Shown here: positions 1-5,237 of the stretch, one piece after another
Layout: each line of letters opens with the position of its first letter
How positions within the stretch are numbered: position 1 is the first letter of the stretch
Assembly: GCA_027293795.1 (NCBI GenBank)
Contig: JAPYLE010000030.1
Coordinates: 1 to 5,860, forward strand
DNA: 5,860 nt
Source of the DNA: Rickettsia endosymbiont of Ixodes persulcatus
Lineage (GTDB): Bacteria; Pseudomonadota; Alphaproteobacteria; Rickettsiales; Rickettsiaceae
Reading direction: 5' to 3'
Program-made: the position numbers and the translations under genes
The notes under the pieces: model-generated
Database searches by the model: none
Told to the model about the DNA's origin: nothing
The model's input: the letters and a program-made list of their open reading frames with translations, nothing else

Positions 1-129
1 TTGCAGGCGTTACTAAATGATAAATAAGTACTGTAACATTATGGCTCTTATGTATGTACCTACTCTCTTCCATCCATACATCATATCACGAAGCAAAGCT
101 TCGGGGAATTAAACCCTAAGAGATTAAAT
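1..129. other. Non-coding region downstream of glpT
   Basis: No gene is supported here. The only structure I see is a small perfect stem at 89-103 (CGAAGC, AAA loop, GCTTCG), about 27 bp past the glpT stop on the minus strand. It has only six base pairs and no T-run after it on either strand, so it is at best a weak candidate for the 3' end of the glpT transcript. A looser 7-bp inverted repeat (ATGTATG at 50-56, CATACAT at 75-81) has an 18-nt loop and may be chance. Confidence 0.4.
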
Positions 130-1419
130 TTATTTTTTAGCTGAACTATTCCATGTTAAAACGAATAAACCGCCCCCTAAAAGAGCAGAAACACTAAAAA
201 AGATAAACACCCCATTCCAACCGTAATTATCGCTAATCCATCCTACACCAACACCCGCAATGGCTGCTCCTAAATAACCAAATAATCCTGATAATCCGTT
301 AGCAGTACCGACAGCTTGACGCGAGCTAAAATCCGCAGCAGCAATACCTACAAGGAGCTGTGGTCCTGAAACAAAAAAGCCTATTAGAGAAAGAATTAAT
401 ATGCTTAATAATTCACTTTGAATAGGTATTTTCCAAAACAAGACTAGCAATAAGCTAAGCGATACCATACATATGGCAGCAATAGGACCTCGACGCCCTT
501 GGAATAGTTTATCTGATAAAACACCTGCTATTAATGCACCTGGGATACCTATCATTTCATATAAACCGATTTGTAAACCTGCATTTGCAAGACTTATATT
601 ACGTAAATCTCTTAAAAATGTTGGGGCCCAATAAATTACACCGGAACGTATTATATAAACAAACATGTTAGCTAGACAAACATACCATATTAGCTTGTTA
701 CAAAAAACCATTTTAAGTAATTGTGGAGTTAATAGCTTTTCATAATCACCTATGGATTCAGGTGGATATTCTTTATATTCTTCCACGGTAGATAAGCCTA
801 CTTCTTTTGGAGAATTACGAAGCCTGTTACATAAGAAAAGCGATACTATACAAGCAACAACACCGGGAACAAAAAAAGCAGCTCTCCAATCAAACTTATC
901 AATTAAATAACCACAGCATACCATAGCTAAAGCCCCGCCTATTTGGTTGGAAGTTGCGCCCATAGCCCATTTAGTGCCAAGCTCTTTTGGAGCAAACCAG
1001 TAAGTCAGCATTTTTGTTGCAGGAGGCCAGCCCATAGATTGAAACCAATTACTGGCTATCCATAAAATTCCTATAAGCCATAAAGAATCTGAAAAGCCTA
1101 TTAGAATAGTAATGATCCCGACAAGTAAAAGCCCTAATACCATAAATACACGTGCATTAACTTTATCACTAATAAAGCCGTTACAACCTTTACTAACTCC
1201 ATACATTATAGAAGAAGCTGTTAATATCCAACCAATTTGTGTTTTAGTAACCCCAAAATATTCTCTTATAGCAGGAGTTGCTATGTTAAAATTCTGACGA
1301 CAAAAATAAAAAGTCGCATAACCTATAATAATAGAATACAAAATCCTCACTCGCCAACTATTATATTTTTTTACATATGCCGATCTTGGAGTTTTGATTT
1401 TGGATTTTGTACTTGTCAT
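130..1419 (-). CDS. glpT: GlpT-type organophosphate transporter (MFS, OPA family)
   Basis: This is an inner-membrane major facilitator of the organophosphate:phosphate antiporter family, 429 residues with about 12 membrane segments. It probably imports glycerol-3-phosphate or dihydroxyacetone phosphate from the host. From memory of E. coli GlpT, several landmarks match: GYATFYFCRQNF (31-44, with Arg41 at the Arg45 site), Lys77 at the Lys80 site, NWFQSMGWPP (124-133), VYIIRSG (254-260, with Arg259 at the Arg269 site), LYEMIGIPG (286-294) and GLFGYLG (378-384). The His165 site of GlpT reads Asn158 here (SNQIGG), so the exact substrate is uncertain. I chose the ATG at 1419, not the in-frame ATG at 1494. 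It has GGAGGG eight bases upstream, and the extra 25 codons would cross a terminator and the tlcA stop. The gene follows tlcA with a 68-bp gap and no visible promoter of its own. Confidence 0.93.
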   Translation of the reverse strand: MTSTKSKIKTPRSAYVKKYNSWRVRILYSIIIGYATFYFCRQNFNIATPAIREYFGVTKTQIGWILTASSIMYGVSKGCNGFISDKVNARVFMVLGLLLVGIITILIGFSDSLWLIGILWIASNWFQSMGWPPATKMLTYWFAPKELGTKWAMGATSNQIGGALAMVCCGYLIDKFDWRAAFFVPGVVACIVSLFLCNRLRNSPKEVGLSTVEEYKEYPPESIGDYEKLLTPQLLKMVFCNKLIWYVCLANMFVYIIRSGVIYWAPTFLRDLRNISLANAGLQIGLYEMIGIPGALIAGVLSDKLFQGRRGPIAAICMVSLSLLLVLFWKIPIQSELLSILILSLIGFFVSGPQLLVGIAAADFSSRQAVGTANGLSGLFGYLGAAIAGVGVGWISDNYGWNGVFIFFSVSALLGGGLFVLTWNSSAKK

Positions 1420-1427
1420 GTTATAAA

Positions 1428-1433
1428 CCCTCC
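1428..1433 (-). promoter_or_regulatory. Ribosome binding site of glpT
   Basis: On the minus strand the sequence reads GGAGGG, then eight bases, then ATG at 1419. It is the strongest Shine-Dalgarno in the window and fixes the glpT start. It begins only a few bases after the terminator stem that closes tlcA. Confidence 0.85.
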
Positions 1434-1437
1434 GACT

Positions 1438-1476
1438 ATAAAAAAAGCAAGCTTCTAAGAAACTTGCTTTTTTTAT
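1438..1476 (-). terminator. Intrinsic terminator between tlcA and glpT
   Basis: Two perfect 14-bp arms, ATAAAAAAAGCAAG (1438-1451) and CTTGCTTTTTTTAT (1463-1476), enclose an 11-nt loop. The loop could close further through TTCT/AGAA. On the minus strand the stem starts 11 bp after the tlcA stop codon, and its 3' arm carries a run of seven T, the usual form of a Rho-independent terminator. The structure is symmetric and could also work on the plus strand. It lies upstream of the glpT ribosome binding site, so glpT expression probably depends on read-through or on a promoter inside tlcA. Confidence 0.8.
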
Positions 1477-1487
1477 AATATTAAATT

Positions 1488-2993
1488 TTAACAAATTCTA
1501 TTTTCGGTTTTATTCACCAAAACTTGATACTCTTTATTTAAACTTTTAACGGCATATATCCATAATATTACTATTACAAAGAATATAGAAGCAAAATAAG
1601 GAGTCGCCTCTACAAAACCGAATGCAGGAAATAAAATAAAGAATGTAGATTGAATAATAGCACCGCCTGATTTACCGAATCTTCCGCCGATAACTTCAAC
1701 GGCAGCTTGTCCTTTTACACGTAAATCTTTATCAAGCGGAATATATGCCATATTTTTAGTCGCATCAAATAAAGAATATTTTACACCTTTACTTAAAACA
1801 TTCTGAATCATACCGATCATAACCGCAAGTGCTAAAGGACCTGAAGCAAGAATTCCTGTTAAATACATAGCAATAACGCTATCAAAAAAGATAAATGCAA
1901 AAAATGCAGCACCGGTAAGTAACATCATTAAAGGAGTAATCATTGCAGCAGTCAACCATGATACCTTTCTTAGAATATTACTTCCTACAATCATAAAAGC
2001 GATAGCAACCCAACCTTGATAAAATTGGAATTTGCCCATATACATAGTATAGGCTTCTTTTGTTGGATATAATTCTTTTACTTTTGACTTCCACACCCCT
2101 TCAACTAAATTTACGGAAACACCGTAAGCAATAAGGAGTAGAGCAATATAGCCCACGTATTTAGACGTAAAAATCATTTTAAAGCTATCTAGGAGCGACA
2201 TTTTTGCTTTAGATTTCTTTTCTTTTACAAGTGCAGGATCATAAAGAAGCGGATCAGTCAAAACATTTTTATTCATCCATCTATATGTTAATATTATTAA
2301 AAAGCTGCTTGTTATCATAATAATAAATAATGGAACAAATTTTAGATGTTCTGCAACTATTTGTGTTTCTTCATGTAAGAAATATCCAATAATAACAGAT
2401 GCTACAGGCAATGCTAAATTAGCAAGTAAACCGAACATTGAGTAAACACGTTTAGCTTCGTCGGTTTTAGTAATTTGGTTAGCAAATTGCCAAAATAATA
2501 AACTAAGCATCATTGTTCCCCAAAGCTCTGCCATAGTATAAAAAGATGCAAAACTCCATTTCCCAACTATTCTTATAAACCATTTGAAATTAGGATAAGC
2601 TAAACTCAAATGTGCAATCGTTTCAGGATCAGGATGTACTAAATCAGGATAAGGATAAAGAACAAATGCAAATAGTGCAAAATACCCTAAGAAAAATGAA
2701 GTAATGACATAAAACACGTTTTCTTGCTTTAAAATATCGCAAAGTTTAACATAAATTACCATGGCAATTACGGCAGAAGGTAGTACTATATATGTTTTTA
2801 AGAAACTTATTGCTTCTGCCCCTATATCCGTTACTACAAACCCGTCTTTAATTGAGCGAAGGGTTGAGTAGTTTAATAAAATACAGAACATCATAAACGC
2901 CATAGGAAGAAACTTCTTATTTTCATATCTTTCTATAGGCCAAATTACTTTTCTCAGTTCCGAGATATAATTATCACTTTTCGTAGTACTCAT
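1488..2993 (-). CDS. tlcA: ATP/ADP translocase Tlc1 (TLC family)
   Basis: This is the inner-membrane nucleotide exchanger that imports host ATP and exports ADP, the basis of rickettsial energy parasitism. The 501-residue product is nearly superimposable on the R. prowazekii Tlc1 sequence I recall (498 residues). It shares NYSTLRSIKDGFVVTDIG (41-58), the WKSKVKELYPTKEAY segment (301-315) and the long conserved block at 416-445 (AYIPLDKDL through GKSGGA) that is also found in plastid translocases. About 12 hydrophobic segments are visible. The C-terminus ends TENRIC, slightly longer than the end I recall. The start ATG at 2993 matches the expected N-terminus MSTTKSDNY, but no good Shine-Dalgarno precedes it (AT-rich ATAGAAAAATTTAATTT). 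The gene has a strong promoter 35-63 bp upstream and a terminator just after its stop, consistent with its own transcript. Confidence 0.97.
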   Translation of the reverse strand: MSTTKSDNYISELRKVIWPIERYENKKFLPMAFMMFCILLNYSTLRSIKDGFVVTDIGAEAISFLKTYIVLPSAVIAMVIYVKLCDILKQENVFYVITSFFLGYFALFAFVLYPYPDLVHPDPETIAHLSLAYPNFKWFIRIVGKWSFASFYTMAELWGTMMLSLLFWQFANQITKTDEAKRVYSMFGLLANLALPVASVIIGYFLHEETQIVAEHLKFVPLFIIMITSSFLIILTYRWMNKNVLTDPLLYDPALVKEKKSKAKMSLLDSFKMIFTSKYVGYIALLLIAYGVSVNLVEGVWKSKVKELYPTKEAYTMYMGKFQFYQGWVAIAFMIVGSNILRKVSWLTAAMITPLMMLLTGAAFFAFIFFDSVIAMYLTGILASGPLALAVMIGMIQNVLSKGVKYSLFDATKNMAYIPLDKDLRVKGQAAVEVIGGRFGKSGGAIIQSTFFILFPAFGFVEATPYFASIFFVIVILWIYAVKSLNKEYQVLVNKTENRIC

Positions 2994-3027
2994 AAATTAA
3001 ATTTTTCTATTTATTTTGAAGATAGAT

Positions 3028-3056
3028 ATTATACTAGAATATGTTAGAAAAGTCAA
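3028..3056 (-). promoter_or_regulatory. Sigma-70 promoter of tlcA
   Basis: Read on the minus strand, TTGACT (3056-3051) is followed by exactly 17 bases and then TATAAT (3033-3028). That is five of six matches in the -35 box and a perfect -10 box at ideal spacing. Transcription should begin near 3021, giving a leader of about 28 nt. It is the best promoter match in the window, as expected for a gene that needs high expression. Confidence 0.85.
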
Positions 3057-3168
3057 ACCTGTTGATTTTTACTCAAAGGAAATTAAATAAAATTATTGAT
3101 GTTAAGGTAAGTAAAGAAATATTATTATTTTTATAACAGGTTGTAAAAGTAATACAAAAAATACATAT

Positions 3169-3560
3169 ATGAAAAGTGAAGATTTATTACTGGAATATGT
3201 AACCTTAAATAATAGTTCAGAGGATAAAACTATCAGAATAAAGGCAAAAACTTTAAACTTCCCGTTATCTCCAGCAGATTTATGTGATGTATCTATTTTA
3301 GAAAAGAAATATGATCAAGAAGAAAATTGTGCAGGGCTTGCTGCACCACAAATAGGCATATTAAAATGTATAATAATATTTGCAGTGCCTGGAAAATGAA
3401 GAGTTAAAAAAATGGCGTCCTGACCTTACGAATACAATGCCTAAAACTATATGGATCAACCCCTCATATAAAACGATAGGTATTGACAAACATGAAGATT
3501 ACTAGGGATGCTTTTCTGTTGAAAATGCTACATGACCGGTAGCAAGATATAAGAAAATTT
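3169..3560 (+). pseudogene. def: Peptide deformylase paralogue, broken
   Basis: Peptide deformylase removes the formyl group from new proteins, using a metal held by one Cys and two His residues. The first frame (3169-3399) gives a 76-residue piece containing motif I, GLAAPQIG. An extra G at 3391-3392 shifts the frame and causes a stop at 3397. Removing it restores AVP-ENEELKKWRPDLTNTMPK. In this second frame, motif II reads stop-GCFSV, with TAG at 3503 where Glu of EGC(L/F)SV belongs; the metal Cys codon at 3509 remains. Another stop (TGA at 3533) replaces a probable Gly before PVARYKKI. The third motif, HEIDH, is not found, and homology ends at a palindrome. The ATG at 3169 has no clear ribosome binding site. 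The gene cannot make an active enzyme. I assume an intact def exists elsewhere in the genome. Confidence 0.88.
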
Positions 3561-3586
3561 ATTGTCCCAAATTTGGGACAATAAAT
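3557..3586. repeat. 30-bp perfect palindrome
   Basis: The two 15-bp arms meet without a spacer: ATTTATTGTCCCAAA (3557-3571) followed by TTTGGGACAATAAAT (3572-3586). It begins where recognisable deformylase sequence ends, so it may mark an insertion or rearrangement point. The core GTCCCAA recurs at 3713-3719 and, inverted, at 5201-5207 inside another hairpin. Whether these are one family or chance cannot be told from this window. Confidence 0.75.
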
Positions 3587-3710
3587 CACAAGTGGAAAAT
3601 ATAAGGAGCTATTATTGGCATTGCCTGAAAAAGATGGTTTTATTTTACACAACTCTTTAAAAGACTTTATTGTCATTCCCGCTTTCGCGGGAATGACATT
3701 GAAGCATTAA
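3585..3710 (+). other. Unidentified reading-frame remnant
   Basis: A 41-codon open frame with no usable start codon runs from after an in-frame TAA at 3582 to the TAA at 3708. It reads protein-like (GKYKELLLALPEKDGFIL at 3594-3647) and then enters the dispersed repeat at 3671-3698 as VIPAFAGMT. It is not in the deformylase frame and does not resemble the deformylase C-terminus. I do not recognise a family. It could be the tail of a lost gene or a chance open stretch. Confidence 0.25.
3671..3698 (-). repeat. Dispersed palindromic repeat, copy 1
   Basis: Perfect 12-bp arms TGTCATTCCCGC (3671-3682) and GCGGGAATGACA (3687-3698) enclose TTTC, which reads GAAA on the minus strand. A second copy in opposite orientation is at 4450-4479. 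The type resembles the rickettsial palindromic elements that invade coding sequence, and its core resembles the ATTCCC-N-GGGAAT repeats known from Neisseria. I do not assign a named subfamily. Confidence 0.85.
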
Positions 3711-3818
3711 GCTGTCCCAAACAATTCTTTTTAGGTAACGCCCTATTATTTTATTATATATTTTCTCATTGACTATTAGACTTAAATATGGTCTACTTGT
3801 TAGGGATGAAATTATCGC
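3711..3818. other. Intergenic stretch without a recognised feature
   Basis: This is AT-rich sequence between the first palindromic repeat and the first AATAGC hairpin. An open frame of about 33 codons overlaps it and runs into the hairpin, but it has no start context and no recognisable similarity. I see no gene, RNA or promoter that I can support here. Confidence 0.5.
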
Positions 3819-3850
3819 CAATAGCAAATTACTTTTGTAATTTGCTATTG
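3819..3850. repeat. AATAGC-type hairpin, copy 1
   Basis: Perfect 14-bp arms CAATAGCAAATTAC and GTAATTTGCTATTG surround a TTTT loop. On the plus strand it is followed by ATTAAATTATTATTTTT, so it could end transcripts coming from the deformylase pseudogene. Its stem is nearly the same as copy 4 at 5238-5276. Confidence 0.8.
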
Positions 3851-3883
3851 ATTAAATTATTATTTTTAGTAAAAAATAACATA

Positions 3884-3889
3884 TATAAT
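3884..3889 (+). promoter_or_regulatory. Candidate -10 box for the 3996 gene
   Basis: A perfect TATAAT lies in the gap before the hypothetical exported protein. The -35 position (about 3861-3866, TATTTT) is poor, and the whole area is AT-rich, so the call is weak. If it is used, transcription would begin near 3896 and give a leader of about 100 nt carrying the stem at 3904-3923 and the hairpin at 3946-3978. Confidence 0.35.
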
Positions 3890-3900
3890 TAATTTATATA

Positions 3901-3923
3901 AAAGGTGGGAGCTGCCTTTCACC
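3901..3923 (+). promoter_or_regulatory. Leader stem with two alternative pairings
   Basis: As plus-strand RNA, GGTGGGAG (3904-3911) can pair with CTTTCACC (3916-3923), giving eight pairs, two of them G-U, around a CTGC loop. Alternatively AAAGG (3901-3905) can pair with CCTTT (3915-3919). The two pairings exclude each other. It is G+C-richer than its surroundings. Function is unknown. Confidence 0.35.
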
Positions 3924-3945
3924 GTTTATATTCAATATTTCTAAC

Positions 3946-3978
3946 CAAATGGCGAATTATGTAATAATTCGCTATTTG
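3946..3978 (+). repeat. AATAGC-type hairpin, copy 2, in a gene leader
   Basis: The 15-bp arms CAAATGGCGAATTAT (3946-3960) and ATAATTCGCTATTTG (3964-3978) enclose a GTA loop. All pairs are Watson-Crick except G3951 with T3973, which would be a G-U pair in plus-strand RNA, the sense in which the next gene is transcribed. The hairpin ends 17 nt before the ATG at 3996. Confidence 0.8.
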
Positions 3979-3995
3979 CGTAAATTAAGGTTTAT

Positions 3996-4391
3996 ATGAC
4001 AAGAAAAATAATTAAAAATATCATATTTGGAATAGCTTTTTTACTTAGTACAAGCAGCTTTGCTAACAGTGTAACTTCCGACGGCTCCAAAAAAGATGCA
4101 GCAAAAACTAATAATGTTACAACACAAAAAATTATAGATGATTTTTCTGCTTACGCCGGTACTATAAAACCGGAAGTACGTGAGGAAATACAAAAATATA
4201 GAGTAGAAATAGTTAATATTAACAAAGAAAAACGTGCATTATATAATAGCCTTTCCAAAGAGGCTCAAAATTTTTTAGCAGAGCAACAAAAATATAAACA
4301 AAAACTATCTCTCTCTAAACTAACAGCAGAAAATGACCCCCAAAATAATGCTGCTAATTCTAACGATAATAAGGATAAAGATACAAAATAA
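3996..4391 (+). CDS. Small exported helical protein, hypothetical
   Basis: The 131-residue product has a clear signal peptide: basic start MTRKIIK, hydrophobic core to about residue 19, and likely cleavage after SSFA at residue 23. The mature part begins with a Ser/Lys/Asn-rich linker, continues as a charged segment at about 44-107 that looks helical and possibly coiled-coil (EEIQKYRVEIVNINKEKRAL region), and ends in a low-complexity Asn/Asp/Lys tail (NSNDNKDKDTK). It should therefore be periplasmic or secreted. There are no cysteines, so it is not a lipoprotein by lipobox. The start at 3996 follows TAAGG with five bases between. I do not recognise a characterised family and assign no function. 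It converges on the carbonic-anhydrase-like gene with a 56-bp gap. Confidence 0.85.
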   Translation: MTRKIIKNIIFGIAFLLSTSSFANSVTSDGSKKDAAKTNNVTTQKIIDDFSAYAGTIKPEVREEIQKYRVEIVNINKEKRALYNSLSKEAQNFLAEQQKYKQKLSLSKLTAENDPQNNAANSNDNKDKDTK

Positions 4392-4447
4392 AATCTGTTA
4401 TTTTTTGCGAACTTGTAGGTGTATGGTGTGGGTAGGTAAAACCTGCT

Positions 4448-5029
4448 CTATGTCATTCCTGCGAAAGCAGGAATGACATCTTCATAAATTTGTTTTACTA
4501 CACCGTCAAGCCCCATTAAAAAGGTATAAACTTTTAATTGGGGGAATTTTTCTTTAATTATGTTACGTGCCCTATTTAAAATTTCTGCATGTGCTGCCGT
4601 TTCTTTTTCTTTGGTATTTAGCTGTTCCTGACCTATAAGCATTTTATAAGCTCCGCATTCTCTATGATCAAGAAAGACAATCTGTTTAATGTTATGTAAT
4701 TCTTGCAAAATCTCGATAGTATCTTCTATTGTTTTTCTCCAATGAGTATATTTCTCATTAACCAGGGCAAGCGATGCACCCGGCAGTGATGCTTTATCAA
4801 AATTATCTTCTAATCCTAATTGCTTCATTAATTTATCTGTTTCATCTATTAGTCTAAAATCTACGCAACTAATTAAAAGAGTAGAAGCTTCATTTAATGT
4901 TTTTAAATGTTCATTACTTACTTCTACCTTTACAACTTTCTTATCGGCAATTATATAATTGTTAGCAGCGTAAAGATTTAAACTAGACACCATAATAAAC
5001 CCTAAAATTATATATTTAACATATATCAT
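4448..5029 (-). CDS. Exported beta-carbonic-anhydrase-like protein
   Basis: The 193-residue protein starts with a signal peptide (MIYVKYIILGFIMVSSLNLYA, likely cut near residue 21-22). It then shows the zinc-site pattern of beta-carbonic anhydrases: SCVDFR with Cys55, Asp57 and Arg59, and DHRECG with His122 and Cys125. Family enzymes use Cys-His-Cys to hold zinc and the Asp/Arg pair nearby to convert CO2 to bicarbonate. All five residues are present, so activity is possible. The rest is divergent, and a periplasmic site is inferred from the signal peptide alone. The last nine residues (VIPAFAGMT) and the bases just before the TAG come from a palindromic repeat, so the native C-terminus is probably altered. 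The start is supported by TAAGGAG six bases before ATG. Another zinc protein of the same fold cannot be excluded. Confidence 0.8.
   Translation of the reverse strand: MIYVKYIILGFIMVSSLNLYAANNYIIADKKVVKVEVSNEHLKTLNEASTLLISCVDFRLIDETDKLMKQLGLEDNFDKASLPGASLALVNEKYTHWRKTIEDTIEILQELHNIKQIVFLDHRECGAYKMLIGQEQLNTKEKETAAHAEILNRARNIIKEKFPQLKVYTFLMGLDGVVKQIYEDVIPAFAGMT
4450..4479 (+). repeat. Dispersed palindromic repeat, copy 2, in the gene 3' end
   Basis: Perfect 13-bp arms ATGTCATTCCTGC (4450-4462) and GCAGGAATGACAT (4467-4479) enclose GAAA on the plus strand. Compared with copy 1 at 3671-3698 it is inverted and differs by one base pair (T-A for C-G). It overlaps the end of the carbonic-anhydrase-like gene and also lies 59 bp past the stop of the convergent 3996-4391 gene. 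It could close that transcript, although no T-run follows directly. Confidence 0.85.
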
Positions 5030-5035
5030 AAAATT

Positions 5036-5041
5036 CTCCTT
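5036..5041 (-). promoter_or_regulatory. Ribosome binding site of the carbonic-anhydrase-like gene
   Basis: The minus strand reads AAGGAG, six bases, then ATG at 5029. The 8-mer AAGGAGAA here is identical to part of the 5' arm of the stem at 5093-5128. The opposite arm of that stem, with CTCCTT, could pair with this site. Confidence 0.8.
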
Positions 5042-5045
5042 AATG

Positions 5046-5078
5046 CGAATAGCTAATTATATAATAATTAGCTATTCG
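5046..5078 (-). repeat. AATAGC-type hairpin, copy 3, in a gene leader
   Basis: Perfect 15-bp arms CGAATAGCTAATTAT (5046-5060) and ATAATTAGCTATTCG (5064-5078) enclose a 3-nt loop. On the minus strand it ends 16 nt before the ATG of the carbonic-anhydrase-like gene, nearly the same geometry as copy 2 before the 3996 gene. Confidence 0.85.
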
Positions 5079-5092
5079 GTACGAAATAAATA

Positions 5093-5128
5093 ATATCCAA
5101 GGAGGAAATCGTCTTTCTCCTTGGATAT
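5093..5128 (-). promoter_or_regulatory. Long stem-loop: terminator or leader switch
   Basis: Perfect 12-bp arms ATATCCAAGGAG (5093-5104) and CTCCTTGGATAT (5117-5128) extend through a G-T and two A-T pairs to 15 bp, with a 6-nt loop. On the minus strand it is followed by TATTTATTT, so it could terminate transcription arriving from pgsA. If transcription starts near 5132 it would instead be the first element in the leader of the carbonic-anhydrase-like gene. Its 3' arm in that RNA contains CCUCCUU, an anti-Shine-Dalgarno sequence. Confidence 0.65.
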
Positions 5129-5138
5129 AAGTTTTAAT

Positions 5139-5168
5139 TTTATACCAAACTTATCAATTTTGTATGAA
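5139..5168 (-). promoter_or_regulatory. Candidate promoter of the carbonic-anhydrase-like gene
   Basis: On the minus strand TTCATA (5168-5163) is followed by 18 bases and TATAAA (5144-5139), four and five of six matches to the sigma-70 boxes. The start would fall near 5132, giving a leader of about 100 nt. In DNA this AT-rich such matches arise by chance, so it remains tentative. Confidence 0.35.
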
Positions 5169-5190
5169 TATAATATAAATATTTTATTCT

Positions 5191-5225
5191 CAAATCAAGC
5201 TTGGGACGGCCCTACGCTTGATTTG
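5191..5225. repeat. Imperfect hairpin with G+C-rich tip
   Basis: Perfect 10-bp arms CAAATCAAGC (5191-5200) and GCTTGATTTG (5216-5225) enclose an inner GGG (5203-5205)/CCC (5210-5212) stem with an ACGG loop, separated by a small internal loop (TT against TAC). It lies 55 bp past the pgsA stop. No T-run follows on the minus strand, so a classical terminator is not clear. It may be another dispersed element. Confidence 0.6.
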
Positions 5226-5237
5226 TACCACCTTTCA

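Noticed and set aside
1..60. Possible tRNA or small RNA at the window start
   Set aside because: I could not find a cloverleaf, a T-loop motif or a convincing extended stem.
1112..1458. Two plus-strand open frames of 61 and 73 codons inside glpT
   Set aside because: They lie antisense to a strongly supported transporter gene, have no ribosome binding site or recognisable protein features, and look like shadows of glpT.
1420..1494. Longer glpT start at 1494
   Set aside because: The added 25 codons run through the tlcA terminator hairpin and overlap the tlcA stop, while the ATG at 1419 has an ideal GGAGGG site.
3464..3676. Minus-strand 70-codon frame across the deformylase pseudogene
   Set aside because: It is antisense to recognisable deformylase motifs, crosses the palindrome, and shows no family resemblance or start signal.
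3711..3842. Short open frame of about 33 codons reaching the first AATAGC hairpin
   Set aside because: It has no ATG in a good context and no similarity I recognise, and its end is formed by the hairpin repeat.
3671..4479. CRISPR array or insertion-sequence ends formed by the repeated palindromes
   Set aside because: There are only two copies, in opposite orientation and about 750 bp apart, with no regular spacers, no transposase and no target duplication visible.
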